This document shows, one piece after another, positions 41,074-51,749 of a stretch of DNA of 64,000 nt. Positions within the stretch are counted from its first letter, which is position 1; each line of letters begins with the position of its first letter. Source of the DNA: Gammaproteobacteria bacterium (lineage in GTDB: Bacteria; Pseudomonadota; Gammaproteobacteria; Pseudomonadales; Pseudohongiellaceae). Both the position numbers and the translations under genes were made by a program. The stretch is from contig JAUXNX010000016.1 in the NCBI GenBank assembly GCA_030682575.1, positions 124,001 through 188,000 of the forward strand, read 5' to 3'. The notes beneath the pieces are model-generated. The model was given only the letters and a program-made list of their open reading frames with translations. It did not search any database and was not told the origin of the DNA.

Positions 41074-43206
41074 TCAATAAGGTTTCTCTGCAATGGCACA
41101 CGCTTCCGAATCATTGCGTGCCAACAACATCACGGTGGAACAGGAATACAGATTCAGTCTGCTAACGACGTAGCAATTCTCAGGATCAGGAATTCCGCTT
41201 TGAGTACCCGTATCCAGAAGAATTTCCCAGAGAGCGACACCAGGCACTTCAGGCAGATGCATGCCAAGAGCTGCACGATCGGCATGAAACACGATCATGA
41301 GTTGAACCCGTTCTCCGGTCACAGGATCCTTGCCACTGAGCATGTATCCCAACGTTCGCGCATTGTGTTCCTGCCAGTGGCCTGGCTGCATACGCTCACC
41401 ACCGCTGTTGTACCAGGCGATCTCGGGATCATCCTGCTGAAGAGGCTCATGGACATAACGATCAAAGAAAAGGAACGAAAAACGTCTTCGCAGTGCTGTC
41501 AGATGGCTGGTGAAACGCTGCTGCCATCTGCCATCGTCACCAATGCTTTCCCAATTCATCCAACTGATGACGTTGTCCTGGCAATAGGCATTGTTGTTAC
41601 CGTGCAGCGTGCGACAGAACTCATCACCACCCAACAGCATTGGTGTGCCCTGGGAAAGCAGAAGCGTGCACAGGAAATTCTTCTGCTGACGCAATCTCAA
41701 CACGTTGATCGTGGTATCTCTCGTGGGACCTTCCACGCCGAAGTTGTCGCTGTAGTTTTCGCGGTGCCCATCCTGATTTTCTTCACCATTGATCTCGTTG
41801 TGTCGTTCGCGATAGCTGACAAGATCATTGAGAGTAAAACCGTCATGACTTGTCACGAAGTTGACACTCGCGGAGGGGCGACGACCATCGCGTTCGAAGA
41901 TGTCACTGGAGCCGTGCAGACGCCGCGCAAACTCCGGCAGTACACCTGCGTCACCACGCCAGAAGCGTCGTACCGTATCACGGTAGCGATCATTCCACTC
42001 GCTCCAGCCTGGCGGAAACCGTCCAAGCTGATAACCACCGGGCCCGATGTCCCACGGTTCGGCAATCAGTTTGATGCCAGCCAGCACCGGGTCCTGTTGC
42101 ACAGTATCGAAGAAACCGCTGCCCTGATCAAAGCCATAGGACTCCCGACCCAGCACCGGCGCGAGATCGAAGCGAAAGCCATCCACTTGCATTGTCGCTG
42201 CCCAGTAGCGCAGGCAATCCATGATCAGTTGTACCACGCGCGGATGCATCAGGTTGAGCGTGTTACCGCAACCCGTATCGTTGATGTAGAAACGCTTGTC
42301 TTCCGGTTGCAAACGATAGTAGGACAGATTGTCGATGCCCCGCAGCGACAGCGTGGGTCCGAGTCGACCACCTTCCGCAGTGTGATTGAAGACAATGTCG
42401 AGAATGACCTCGATGCCGGCCTCATGAAAGGCTTCCACCATTTGTCTGCATTCGAGTATCGAATTGTGACTGAGATAGTCCTGATGCGGCGCAAAGAAAC
42501 ACAGTGGATTGTAGCCCCAATAATTGCTGAGATTCTTGTCTATCAGAAACGATTCGCTGATGAAACTCTGTACCGGCAGCAGCTCGATACTGGTGATGCC
42601 AAGGGACTTGAGATAGGCAATGATGTCCTTGTGCGCCATTCCGAGAAAGCGGCCGCGATGTTCCGGCGGAATCGCAGGATGAGCGATGGTGAAGCCCTTC
42701 AGGTGTGTCTCGTAGAGAATCGTTTTTTTCGCAGGAATGCGATGATGTCGCAATGTACTTCCCGGTGTATCGGTCACCACGACACACTTGGGCATGAAAG
42801 CCTTGTTGTCGCGTTTGTCGAATTTCATATCCTTGTCTGGATGGTTCACATCGAAAGCGTAGTGCGTATCCGACCAGATAAACTGACCGCAGAGTTGTCG
42901 ACAGTATGGATCCAGAAGCAGCTTGTGAGGATTGAAGCGATGCCCGAGGTGAATCTGCCAGGGTCCGTAAACACGGTACGCATACACAGTGCCAGGGCCA
43001 GCCTTGGGCAGATAGCCGTGCCAGACTTGATTCGTGAGTTCGGGCAGCACGAGGCGTTGCAGCTCACGCGATCCATCGGGCGTGAAGAGACACAACTCGA
43101 CGCGTTCGGCGTTGGCGGAAAACAGCGCAAAATTGACGCCATCACCATCCCATGTCGCACCAAGGGGATAGGGAAGTCCGGGCAAGAGTGATACTGACTG
43201 CTTCAT
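41074..43206 (-). CDS. glgX: Glycogen debranching enzyme GlgX
   Basis: GH13 isoamylase-type enzyme of 710 residues that removes the short alpha-1,6 branches left by GlgP. It has an N-terminal CBM48 domain (PYPLGATWDGDGVNFALFSANAERVELCLF, about 10-110). The catalytic regions are DIVFNHTAEGG, VDGFRFDLAPVLGRE with the nucleophile Asp, LIAEPWDIGPGGYQLG with the acid Glu, and FVTSHDGFTLNDLVSY. The ATG at 43206 has a weak AAGAG upstream. It is 62 bases before glgP and 48 behind glgB. Confidence 0.94.
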   Translation of the reverse strand: MKQSVSLLPGLPYPLGATWDGDGVNFALFSANAERVELCLFTPDGSRELQRLVLPELTNQVWHGYLPKAGPGTVYAYRVYGPWQIHLGHRFNPHKLLLDPYCRQLCGQFIWSDTHYAFDVNHPDKDMKFDKRDNKAFMPKCVVVTDTPGSTLRHHRIPAKKTILYETHLKGFTIAHPAIPPEHRGRFLGMAHKDIIAYLKSLGITSIELLPVQSFISESFLIDKNLSNYWGYNPLCFFAPHQDYLSHNSILECRQMVEAFHEAGIEVILDIVFNHTAEGGRLGPTLSLRGIDNLSYYRLQPEDKRFYINDTGCGNTLNLMHPRVVQLIMDCLRYWAATMQVDGFRFDLAPVLGRESYGFDQGSGFFDTVQQDPVLAGIKLIAEPWDIGPGGYQLGRFPPGWSEWNDRYRDTVRRFWRGDAGVLPEFARRLHGSSDIFERDGRRPSASVNFVTSHDGFTLNDLVSYRERHNEINGEENQDGHRENYSDNFGVEGPTRDTTINVLRLRQQKNFLCTLLLSQGTPMLLGGDEFCRTLHGNNNAYCQDNVISWMNWESIGDDGRWQQRFTSHLTALRRRFSFLFFDRYVHEPLQQDDPEIAWYNSGGERMQPGHWQEHNARTLGYMLSGKDPVTGERVQLMIVFHADRAALGMHLPEVPGVALWEILLDTGTQSGIPDPENCYVVSRLNLYSCSTVMLLARNDSEACAIAEKPY

Positions 43207-43254
43207 AAACGTGCTCTTGAAAATGTTCTACTACTTCTGCCTGCAAGCAGGCTC

Positions 43255-45201
43255 CTAAATATTTTCCTTGACGAACAGTACAGTTGCCAACGGTGGCACG
43301 ATGATCTCTATCGAATACTCACGGCCATGACTGGAAATTTTCTGTGTGTGAACACCACCGAAATTGCCAACACCACTGCCACTGTAGTCGGCACTGTCTG
43401 TATTGACAGCCTCGCGATAGAAACCCGCTTCGGGTACACCTATACGATACGGACTGTGCAACGTCGGGGTCATGTTGCACACGGCCACAAGCAACGGCGA
43501 ACTCGCAGCATTGCTGAGCGGCTCACGTCGCACAAAGACAAACACCGAGTGCCCACCGCTGTCGGCATCAATCCATTCGAAACACTCAGGATCATCATCG
43601 TATCGATACAGTGCCGGCAGACTGACATTGGTGCGATTCAAATCCCTCACCAGTTGCTGCACGCCTCGATGTGGAGCCCAATCCAGCAGTTGCCACTCCA
43701 GCGCCTGGTCGTGATTCCATTCACCGCGCTGAGCGAATTCTCCGCCCATGAACAGCAGCTTTCTGCCTGGATGTGTCCACATGAACGCAAGATAGGCGCG
43801 CAGATTGGCGAATTTTTGCCAATCATCACCGGGCATTTTTTCAACGAGGGAACGTTTGCCATGCACGACTTCGTCATGACTGAGCGCAAGAATGAAGCTC
43901 TCGGAGAAAGCGTAGAGAAGACCAAAGCTCATGTCAGAGTGGTGGTACTTGCGGTGAATCGGATCGCGCGCCATGTAGCGCAGCGTGTCATTCATCCAGC
44001 CCAGGTTCCATTTGAACCCGAAGCCAAGTCCTCCGCGGGATGTGAAATCAGTGACTCCGGGCCACGCTGTCGATTCCTCGGCAATCATGGAGATACCGGG
44101 AAAATTGCGATAGGCACGCTCATTGATCTCACGCAGCAGGTGAATGGCCTCCAGATTTTCGATGCCACCATAGTGATTGGGTAACCACTCCCCTTCCTCC
44201 CGACTGTAGTTCAGATACAACATGGAGGCCACCGCGTCGAAACGTAGACCATCCAGATGAAATTCATCCAGCCAGTAGATCGCGTTGCTGAGCAGATAAC
44301 TGATGACCTCGGCCCGCCCGAAATTGAAGATCAGTGTATTCCAGTCTGGATGATAGCCCTGACGCGGATCTGCGTGTTCATACAGATGACTGCCATCGAA
44401 GCGCGCCAGTCCGTGTTCGTCAGACGGAAAGTGTGCGGGCACCCAATCAAGAAATATCCCAATGCCTTGTTGATGAGCATAATCCACAAAATAGCGGAAC
44501 TCGTCTGGTGTACCAAAACGTCTGGTCGGAGAAAAAAGACCAATAGGTTGGTAACCCCACGAACCATCGAATGGATATTCCGAAATCGGCATCAACTGGA
44601 TGTGAGTAAAACCCATCTCCTTGACATATCCGATCAGTTCGTGAGCGAGTTCACGATAGTCAAGAAAGGAATTGTCGTGCCAGTGCCTGCGCCAGGAACC
44701 CAGTTGCACTTCATACACCAGCATCGGTTCCGAGTGCGGTTCTCGCGCCGCGCGCTGCTGCAACCATGCGCTGTCCTGCCAGGCGTATTGCGTATGATCT
44801 GGCACGATGGACGCTGTGTCCGGACGTAATTGTGTTGCCCTGGCGTAGGGATCAGCTTTCCATGGTTGTATCACACCGTGTTCGCTCACCAATTGATACT
44901 TGTAGTGCATCCCAGCGACAACGCCGGGAATGAAAAGCTCCCAGACACCAAATCCCGGATGTCTACGCATCACATGCGCATCCGGTTGCCAATGATTGAA
45001 ATCCCCTACTACCGAGACATTTGACGCATTCGGCGCCCACACAGCAAACAGCACGCCATCGACACCGTGCAACTGATAGTGATTGGCTCCCAGAAACCGG
45101 TACGCTCGCTCCTGTTCGCCACGACTGAACAGATAAAGATCCTCTGCCTTGAGCAGCAGCGAATCTGCCACTATTTCCTTCTTTTTTCTGGTCTTGCTCA
45201 T
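43255..45201 (-). CDS. glgB: 1,4-alpha-glucan branching enzyme GlgB
   Basis: GH13 enzyme that makes alpha-1,6 branches in glycogen. At 648 residues it is shorter than the 728-residue E. coli enzyme and has one N-terminal CBM48 (about 40-130) before the barrel. The catalytic motifs are LDWVPAHFPSDEHGL, LDGLRFDAVASMLYLNYSREEGEW (nucleophile Asp), MIAEESTAWPGVT (acid Glu) and LALSHDEVVHGKRSL. The basic N-terminus MSKTRKKKE is not a signal peptide. It lies 17 bases behind malQ. Confidence 0.95.
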   Translation of the reverse strand: MSKTRKKKEIVADSLLLKAEDLYLFSRGEQERAYRFLGANHYQLHGVDGVLFAVWAPNASNVSVVGDFNHWQPDAHVMRRHPGFGVWELFIPGVVAGMHYKYQLVSEHGVIQPWKADPYARATQLRPDTASIVPDHTQYAWQDSAWLQQRAAREPHSEPMLVYEVQLGSWRRHWHDNSFLDYRELAHELIGYVKEMGFTHIQLMPISEYPFDGSWGYQPIGLFSPTRRFGTPDEFRYFVDYAHQQGIGIFLDWVPAHFPSDEHGLARFDGSHLYEHADPRQGYHPDWNTLIFNFGRAEVISYLLSNAIYWLDEFHLDGLRFDAVASMLYLNYSREEGEWLPNHYGGIENLEAIHLLREINERAYRNFPGISMIAEESTAWPGVTDFTSRGGLGFGFKWNLGWMNDTLRYMARDPIHRKYHHSDMSFGLLYAFSESFILALSHDEVVHGKRSLVEKMPGDDWQKFANLRAYLAFMWTHPGRKLLFMGGEFAQRGEWNHDQALEWQLLDWAPHRGVQQLVRDLNRTNVSLPALYRYDDDPECFEWIDADSGGHSVFVFVRREPLSNAASSPLLVAVCNMTPTLHSPYRIGVPEAGFYREAVNTDSADYSGSGVGNFGGVHTQKISSHGREYSIEIIVPPLATVLFVKENI

Positions 45202-45218
45202 TCGCTCTATTCCATTTT

Positions 45219-47462
45219 TTAATTATTGCTGGCTGCTGGTCCGCGCTCTATCGCAAATCCAGCCAGCAATGCGTTATCCAATTTCGAATCAATCAGCTCG
45301 TGCAAATTCATCGGCAATCTGCGGCGCCAGTTCGGATACTCTGTACTGGTGCCGGGAATATTGACAGGAGTCTCCAGCAATGCCAGATCCTCGAGTTGTA
45401 CCGACACCAGTTGCGAGCTGCTGCGAGCACAGCAGCGAAAAATCGCCGCGCATAATGCCTCATCAAAGACTCTGGAATCATCCTCGTCACCCAGTTGCCA
45501 CTGCGCAGGCAAAAGCCATTGATCTGCCAGCCATTGCAGTACCTGACGCTTTTCTGCCCGGCGCCAGTGCTTTTGCTGTTCCAGGTCCGCCTCGTCAGGA
45601 ATCAATCCCAGCTGATGTCGCAAATCAAGATCACTGCAATTCCACCACGCAGCCAGTGTAGGCACGTCATGGTTGGCTACCATTGCCAGTGCTTTGGGAT
45701 TGTAGTGCTCCGGGCGCTTGAAATGGAAACCATCATATTTCTCGAAATAGAAAAGTACGTTGGAGAACACTCCAGATGAATTCAGATAAGTGCGCACTTC
45801 CGGGGGCACTACACCGAGATCTTCACCTATCACCATGCACTTGTTACGGACACTCTCCAGACGCAAAAGGGCAAACAGATCGTCCACGGGATAGTGCACA
45901 TAGGCGCCGCCACCACGTCCGGGAAATCGCGGGCACCACCACAACCGCATCAACGCCATCACATGATCGATACGCAGGGCACCGCAATGAGCCATGTTGG
46001 TCCGTAGCAGCTGAATGAAATGACTGTAGGCGTTGTGTTGCAACTGCACTGGATCAAGAGGCGGCAGTCCCCAATTCTGTCCTTGAGGCGCAAGTGGATC
46101 TGGCGGCGCGCCGATACTGGCATTGTCGCAATACAGGCCACGATTCAACGATACCTCGGCACCGCTGCCATCGCCGCCCACTGCCAGATCACGGATCAAG
46201 CCGAGGCGCATACCGTTTTCCTTTGCCAGCCGCTGACACTCTTCCAACTGCATCTCTGCCAACCATTGCGTATAGAGCGTAAAGCGCGGATCAAGCTCTA
46301 CAGCGTCGCTGATGGGTTCATGACGGCGGCTGACTTCAAACTCGGCGAAGGCTTGCAGCGACTCGCCTTGTGCGGTGACGAAACAGTGATAGGCAGCAGC
46401 GCGTTCGCTGTTTGGCTCCAGATGCTGTTCGACAAAAAAGAGGAACATCTGCAGCAGCGCATGCTTCTTGAAGTCAGCAACCGCTTTATAGTCAATCGCG
46501 GCACAATCCTGCAACTTTCCAAGCCGTTGCTTCCAGGCTGCAGTCTTCGTCTGCTCCTGCAGCGCGGTATTGTTCCAGAAATCCGGTTCCTGCGTGGGAT
46601 CAATATAGAGGATGTTGAGGCGTCGTCTATCGTTGGGGCTGTAGGGGCTGCAATTGTCCGGATGATTCAAATCCAGCGCATGCAATGGATTCAATACCAG
46701 AAAACCGGCGCCATGACTCGCTGCCAGCGGAATCAGCGTGCGCAAGTCACTGAAATCACCCATGCCCCAGTTGCGTGTTGATCGCAGACTGTAGAGCTGT
46801 ACGGAAAACCCCCACAGTCTCTGTCCCTCTACTACCCACTCCGGTTCATGGCACCGTGCCGGAGCCACGATGAGGGAAATCGCAATTTCCATCTCGACAT
46901 TCGATGGTTGTTCATTGTCCCGGCAACGCAGAAACAATTGGTGATAGCCAGACTGCAGGGCGCCGTTGCTGTACGGCGACAAAGAAAGCTGTCTGGCGCT
47001 GTAGTTGATTCCGTCAATGCAGATCTGCGCGGATTCAGGAGCATCCGCAGGGATGAAATCCTGCGCGAACTCGCGACCATCTTCACTCATTACTCGCCAT
47101 TGCCAGCGACTGTGCAGCGATTGCACTGGCAGACGCAACTCCAGGCTGTCTCGACCACCAGGCGTCAACACCACAACTGAAGGCAGCGGCGAAAGCCACG
47201 GCTCCTGCGTCAATGCGCGAATATGTGATGCCAGTTTTTCTTCATCGAGAGTACCGGCTGTGAACAGATCAACACCCTTCAGTTGCAGGATATCGACGCG
47301 ATCACTCAGAGGAATGTGGGCGATGTCGCCCGAGTATTCGATGTATTCACTGGCGACGCCATGAAGACACAACAATTCATCAAGCCGTTTCAGCTCGTTC
47401 GCACTCAATGCAGCACAGGCTGTCACGAGTGTTGCGTAATCGGCAGGAGTGGAGTCGTTCAT
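45219..47462 (-). CDS. malQ: 4-alpha-glucanotransferase (amylomaltase) MalQ
   Basis: GH77 enzyme of 747 residues that transfers maltodextrin segments and releases glucose, feeding GlgP with longer chains and Glk with glucose. An N-terminal beta region (about 1-200) typical of long gammaproteobacterial MalQ precedes the barrel. The catalytic blocks are CGALRIDHVMALMRLWW (nucleophile Asp), VIGEDLGVVPPEV (acid Glu) and ANHDVPTLAAWW. The ATG at 47462 overlaps the glk stop by one base (TGATG), so translation is coupled to glk. Confidence 0.94.
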   Translation of the reverse strand: MNDSTPADYATLVTACAALSANELKRLDELLCLHGVASEYIEYSGDIAHIPLSDRVDILQLKGVDLFTAGTLDEEKLASHIRALTQEPWLSPLPSVVVLTPGGRDSLELRLPVQSLHSRWQWRVMSEDGREFAQDFIPADAPESAQICIDGINYSARQLSLSPYSNGALQSGYHQLFLRCRDNEQPSNVEMEIAISLIVAPARCHEPEWVVEGQRLWGFSVQLYSLRSTRNWGMGDFSDLRTLIPLAASHGAGFLVLNPLHALDLNHPDNCSPYSPNDRRRLNILYIDPTQEPDFWNNTALQEQTKTAAWKQRLGKLQDCAAIDYKAVADFKKHALLQMFLFFVEQHLEPNSERAAAYHCFVTAQGESLQAFAEFEVSRRHEPISDAVELDPRFTLYTQWLAEMQLEECQRLAKENGMRLGLIRDLAVGGDGSGAEVSLNRGLYCDNASIGAPPDPLAPQGQNWGLPPLDPVQLQHNAYSHFIQLLRTNMAHCGALRIDHVMALMRLWWCPRFPGRGGGAYVHYPVDDLFALLRLESVRNKCMVIGEDLGVVPPEVRTYLNSSGVFSNVLFYFEKYDGFHFKRPEHYNPKALAMVANHDVPTLAAWWNCSDLDLRHQLGLIPDEADLEQQKHWRRAEKRQVLQWLADQWLLPAQWQLGDEDDSRVFDEALCAAIFRCCARSSSQLVSVQLEDLALLETPVNIPGTSTEYPNWRRRLPMNLHELIDSKLDNALLAGFAIERGPAASNN

Positions 47463-48490
47463 CAAGTTTGCTCACTGCTGAGACTGCGGGCATATACCGC
47501 GCAACCGAGCAGTCCGGGATAGGCCAGCGTCACGCGTGCAATCGGCACTTCCCTGCACCAGTTCTGAAATGGTCCCTTCGCCTGAAAACGCGACAGGAAC
47601 ACACCTTTATCGAATAGAGAGCCCATCTTTTCCAACATCCCACCTGATAGATAGAAACCACCAAGGCTGCCCATGGACAGCGCAATGTCGCCGCAGACCG
47701 ACCCGAGAATGGCGATGAAGTCCTGCACTGTATCGAGTGCCAGCGGATCGCCGTTGCGTGCCTCCTCCACGATAATGGCTGGCTCCGGTGTGGGGACACG
47801 CTCCGGCAATCCTCGTAATCGCACGTTGGCCCAGTACAGGTTTGCAAGCCCCGGGCCAGAAAGCAGATGTTCGACCGAGACACGCGGATAACGTTGCCAC
47901 AGTTCCCGGAGCACGTTGCTCTCGTGCTCGCACACCGGAGCGAAGGAGACGTGACCCGGTTCAGATTCCAGTACTTCCCCGCCATGAGTCAGTGTAGAGG
48001 CTCCGAACCCGGTACCGGGTCCCACGATCGTACGAGCACCCGCCACATGGGTGATCGGGCGTTGCAGCCATTGCAGATCGACATCGCCCAGCATCGGCAG
48101 GCATAAAGCTTGTGCCGAAAAATCATTCAATACGTTGACGGGAATACCCAGGGAGGCAGCAAGTTCGCTGCGGCTGAAACGCCAGTCGAAGTTGGTAAGC
48201 GCAATGATGTCGTGGTGCACCGAAGCGGCCACGGCGAGTGTCAGACTGACAGGTTTCGGGGCATGCTCCTTGCGAAGGCCCGCAAGATATGCCTCCAGCG
48301 CATCCTCGAAATGCACGAAATCGGCACAACGATAGCTGGTCACGCACTGTAACAGGGCATCGGTCTGTGCGCCCGGATCGATACTGCTTTGACCAAGCCA
48401 TGCAAAGCGGGCATTGGTGCCACCAATGTCGGCAACCACGTGGCAGATATCGTCCCTTGCAGCAATGCTCACAAACACTTCCTCACTCAA
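47462..48490 (-). CDS. glk: Glucokinase Glk
   Basis: Phosphorylates free glucose with ATP, linking glycogen breakdown to glucose-6-phosphate dehydrogenase encoded upstream. It is 342 residues long and of the E. coli Glk (non-ROK) type: VVADIGGTNARFAWL at the N-terminus, VNVLNDFSAQALCLP, and VGPGTGFGASTLTHGGEVLESEPGHVSF with the active-site loop. The start is TTG at 48490 with GAGGACC five bases away; a GTG at 48478 is possible. It lies 34 bases behind eda and overlaps malQ by one base. Confidence 0.93.
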   Translation of the reverse strand: MSEEVFVSIAARDDICHVVADIGGTNARFAWLGQSSIDPGAQTDALLQCVTSYRCADFVHFEDALEAYLAGLRKEHAPKPVSLTLAVAASVHHDIIALTNFDWRFSRSELAASLGIPVNVLNDFSAQALCLPMLGDVDLQWLQRPITHVAGARTIVGPGTGFGASTLTHGGEVLESEPGHVSFAPVCEHESNVLRELWQRYPRVSVEHLLSGPGLANLYWANVRLRGLPERVPTPEPAIIVEEARNGDPLALDTVQDFIAILGSVCGDIALSMGSLGGFYLSGGMLEKMGSLFDKGVFLSRFQAKGPFQNWCREVPIARVTLAYPGLLGCAVYARSLSSEQT

Positions 48491-48524
48491 AGGTCCTCAC
48501 AAGTACTCCCACAACGACTTGCTC

Positions 48525-49157
48525 TCACACTCGGTTCAGCTCGACAACACAATCACGGGACAGTTGCTCTATGCTGGTCCAGCGCTCCTGTTTCACCAGC
48601 GCCGACTCCACCATCCAGGAACCACCAATGCACAGTACATTCGGCAGTGCGAGATAGTCGAGGAAATTATGGGGCCCGATGCCGCCGGTGGGGCAGAACG
48701 TGATTCCTGCAAATGGGGACACCAGGGCCTTGAGCAGTGGAATCCCTCCTACTGCCTCTGCGGGGAAAAGCTTGAAACTGGTGTGCCCACACTCCGTACC
48801 TGCGATGATCTCGGAAGGTGTGCTGACACCCGGCAGGAATGGCAGTCCGAGTTCGCGCGCACAGGCCGAAAGCGCAGGTGTGAAACCGGGACTGACGGCG
48901 AAGTCGACACCTGCCGCCGCCACTGCACGCATATCGACAACAGTGCGAATAGTACCCGCCGCCACGATGAAATCAGGCCGTGCCTTCTTGACTGCCGCAA
49001 TGGCCGCCAGCGCTCCCGGCGTGCGCAGCGTGATCTCGACTGCGTGCAGACCACCTGCAGCAAGGGCTTTGGTGACCGCCAAAGCCTCGGCTTCGGTATT
49101 GATCGTCAGCACCGGCAGTACGCGTGCGGTGGTCATCATGTCAACGAGATTTTTCAT
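48525..49157 (-). CDS. eda: KDPG/KHG aldolase Eda
   Basis: Class I aldolase of 210 residues that splits 2-keto-3-deoxy-6-phosphogluconate into pyruvate and glyceraldehyde-3-phosphate. The Schiff-base Lys is in SFKLFPAEAVGG, and the catalytic Glu is in HAVEITLRTPGAL. VAAGTIRTVVDM and CPTGGIGPHNF are phosphate-binding parts. The ATG at 49157 has GGAGG seven bases upstream. It follows edd by 27 bases and completes the Entner-Doudoroff set zwf-pgl-edd-eda. Confidence 0.96.
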   Translation of the reverse strand: MKNLVDMMTTARVLPVLTINTEAEALAVTKALAAGGLHAVEITLRTPGALAAIAAVKKARPDFIVAAGTIRTVVDMRAVAAAGVDFAVSPGFTPALSACARELGLPFLPGVSTPSEIIAGTECGHTSFKLFPAEAVGGIPLLKALVSPFAGITFCPTGGIGPHNFLDYLALPNVLCIGGSWMVESALVKQERWTSIEQLSRDCVVELNRV

Positions 49158-49184
49158 CCTGAATCCTCCTGCAGGTAACAGTTC

Positions 49185-51005
49185 TCAAAACACCGACGCG
49201 CCGCTCTTTGCCGAACTCGTGGCGTAACGGAAACATTCGAACAGATTGCGGCCCAGTGTGCTGTGAAGCATCGTATCCTCAGCGCTGAGCGCAGGTACGG
49301 CGAGTGAGCGCGCCGCGAATTCTTCCGCATCCACCAGTACCTCCAGCGTACCCGCCTCAGCATCCAGGGCCACCATGTCGCCGTCGCGCAACCTTGCCAA
49401 TGCACCACCATCAAGTGCCTCAGGACTCATGTGAATCGCTGCAGGCACCTTACCGGAGGCGCCAGACATGCGACCATCAGTGACAAGTGCCACCTTGAAA
49501 CCCTTGTCCTGCAGCACGCCCAGATGCGGCGTCAATTGATGTAATTCGGGCATCCCATTGGCCTTCGGCCCCTGGAATCGCACCACTGCCACGAAATCCC
49601 GTTCCAGCTCACCCCGGTCGAGTGCTGCCACCATGGCATCCTGGTCGTTGAAGATCACACATGGCGCCGTCACGCGGCGATGCGCCGCCTTGACGGCCGA
49701 AGTCTTGATGATGCCTTCGCCCAGATTGCCGTGTATGACGTGCAGCCCGCTGCCGCTGTCGAAGGGAGCCGAGATTGGGGCCAGCACATCCGGCAACATT
49801 GAAGCTGACGTATGCCTTACCCACTGCAGCCTGCCATCGACAGCCAATTGTGGAGCATGCTCCATCGGGTCCAGTCCTGGTCCCATCAATGTGACTACGT
49901 CTTCATTGAGCAGACCGGCGCCACGCAGTTCGCGCACCAGAAACGCCATGCCTCCCGCTTGCTGGAACGCATTCACATCGGCCTCACCATTGGGGTAGAC
50001 GCGAGCCAGCAGCGGTGTAACTCTGGAAAGCGCATCGAAGTCCTGCCATGTCAGCAAGATGCCGGCGGCTTTCGCCATCGCCACCATATGCAGCGTGTGA
50101 TTGGTGGAACCGCCAGTAGCCAGCAGTGCTACCAGAGCGTTCACTACCGATTGTGCCGTCACCATTGCCGACAGGGGTAGCGGTGCAGTGGTGGGATCGG
50201 CGGCAGCAATCACCCGCAGCACGGTTTCCCGTGTCAGCGCCTGCCGCAGTGGATTCTCGGGGTTGATGAACGATGCCCCGGGAAGCTGAACTCCCAACAT
50301 CTCCATCAGTACCTGATTGCTGTTGGCGGTACCGTAAAACGTGCAGGTACCAGGACTGTGGTAGGAGGCAGACTCAGCTGCCAGCAGTTCCTCGCGTGTT
50401 GCCAGTCCCTGAGTGTAACGCTGCCGCACCAGTGCTTTTTCCTTGTTTGGAATACCCGATGGCATGGGCCCGGCCGGTATAAAGCCAGCGGGCAGATGCC
50501 CAAACTGCAACGCTCCGATCAACATGCCGGGCACGATCTTGTCGCATACGCCGAGGCACAGTACACCATCGAACAGGTTATGGCTGAGACTGACCGCCGT
50601 GGACATGGCGATCAGATCACGGCTGAACAGACTCAGCTCCATGCCAGCCTGCCCCTGCGTCACACCATCGCACATTGCAGGCACACCACCGGCGACCTGA
50701 GCGCTGGAACCCACCTCACGCGCCACCTGCTTGATGTAGCCGGGATAAGTTTCCAGCGGTTGATGGGCAGAAAGCATGTCGTTGTACGCAGTGACGATGC
50801 CCAGATTGGCGCTCTGCATCAGGCGAATGCGTTGCTTGTCGGGCTCGCCACACGCAGCAAAACCGTGGGCCAGATTGCCGCAGGAAAGCTTGCGGCGCGG
50901 TGGCAACTCTTCGCGAGTGCGCTGCATCCTCAGCAGATAGGCTTTTCGCGACTCCTCACTGCGGAGCTGAATGGTGCGGGTAACAGCTTCTATTACGGGG
51001 TGCAT
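49185..51005 (-). CDS. edd: Phosphogluconate dehydratase Edd
   Basis: Iron-sulfur dehydratase of the IlvD/Edd family, 606 residues, that makes KDPG from 6-phosphogluconate. Cluster and family motifs are [56 protein letters not shown] and the C-terminal [24 protein letters not shown]. The ATG at 51005 (MHPVIEAV) has GGAG seven bases upstream; the frame extends ten codons further without support. It is 39 bases behind pgl. Confidence 0.96.
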   Translation of the reverse strand: MHPVIEAVTRTIQLRSEESRKAYLLRMQRTREELPPRRKLSCGNLAHGFAACGEPDKQRIRLMQSANLGIVTAYNDMLSAHQPLETYPGYIKQVAREVGSSAQVAGGVPAMCDGVTQGQAGMELSLFSRDLIAMSTAVSLSHNLFDGVLCLGVCDKIVPGMLIGALQFGHLPAGFIPAGPMPSGIPNKEKALVRQRYTQGLATREELLAAESASYHSPGTCTFYGTANSNQVLMEMLGVQLPGASFINPENPLRQALTRETVLRVIAAADPTTAPLPLSAMVTAQSVVNALVALLATGGSTNHTLHMVAMAKAAGILLTWQDFDALSRVTPLLARVYPNGEADVNAFQQAGGMAFLVRELRGAGLLNEDVVTLMGPGLDPMEHAPQLAVDGRLQWVRHTSASMLPDVLAPISAPFDSGSGLHVIHGNLGEGIIKTSAVKAAHRRVTAPCVIFNDQDAMVAALDRGELERDFVAVVRFQGPKANGMPELHQLTPHLGVLQDKGFKVALVTDGRMSGASGKVPAAIHMSPEALDGGALARLRDGDMVALDAEAGTLEVLVDAEEFAARSLAVPALSAEDTMLHSTLGRNLFECFRYATSSAKSGASVF

Positions 51006-51044
51006 GTTGATCTCCGGTCCCCAGCGTGGGAACAAACTCTGGGT

Positions 51045-51746
51045 CTAATTGGCAGCATGGTATATCTCCAATGACACTTTTCTTTGATGCAGCACTGCGC
51101 GCACGGGCAGGTCATTGACCGGCCCGGGTTGCATCGCGGCCTGCAGCACCGACAGTTTTTTCGCGCCGATGCAGTGCAATAGCAGATGTCGCGCGCCGAG
51201 CAATGTATTCAGCGTCAATGTCATGCGTTCGTGGGGGGCGCCGTTTGGTCGTATGCCGGCACAGGCTTCTGGGGTCTGCATTGAAAGAGCCATGTCCAAT
51301 CCTTCAGCGTTGCTGAAGAAAGAGGCGGTATGACCGTCGTCACCCATACCAAGTACAACCATGTCGAGCGGCAACACATCCGCCCGCAGACGAGCATCAA
51401 CCTCCGCCACTGCCGCAAACGGATTGCGGTCGACGCTCTTCAACCCCACAAACAATGCGCTGGCGGCCAGTCCACGCAACAGATGCCGCTTGACCAGTAG
51501 TGCATTTGACGCTGGATCATCCGTTTCCACCCAGCGTTCATCTACCAGCGTCACGACTACCTGTGACCAGGGAATGTCGAGCTCAGAGAGCGCATCGAAC
51601 AGTGTGCGCGGCGTACTGCCGCCGGATACTGCAATCGCCGCTCTGCCACGTTCCTGAATCGCTGTACTCAACAGTGCGCCAATCTCCAGCGTCAATGCAG
51701 TAACCAGTTTCTCGTTGTCGGCAAAACTGTGCATCACCCAGGCCAT
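51045..51746 (-). CDS. pgl: 6-phosphogluconolactonase
   Basis: DevB/NagB-like lactonase of 233 residues that hydrolyses 6-phosphogluconolactone, the Zwf product. Visible are AIAVSGGSTPRTLFDALSE, VVVTLVDERWVETDDPASN, LDMVVLGMGDDGHTASFF and the C-terminal substrate loop. The ATG at 51746 has GGAG seven bases upstream, inside the last codons of zwf; the gap to the zwf stop is three bases. Confidence 0.95.
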   Translation of the reverse strand: MAWVMHSFADNEKLVTALTLEIGALLSTAIQERGRAAIAVSGGSTPRTLFDALSELDIPWSQVVVTLVDERWVETDDPASNALLVKRHLLRGLAASALFVGLKSVDRNPFAAVAEVDARLRADVLPLDMVVLGMGDDGHTASFFSNAEGLDMALSMQTPEACAGIRPNGAPHERMTLTLNTLLGARHLLLHCIGAKKLSVLQAAMQPGPVNDLPVRAVLHQRKVSLEIYHAAN

Positions 51747-51749
51747 ACC

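Noticed and set aside
41200-43191. A 663-codon open frame on the plus strand opposite glgX
   Set aside because: Fully antisense to a gene with all GH13 catalytic motifs; no recognisable domain or binding site.
43255-45201. Possible 5' truncation of glgB because it is shorter than the E. coli enzyme
   Set aside because: Many bacterial branching enzymes have a single N-terminal CBM48 and this length; the catalytic domain is complete and malQ lies directly upstream.
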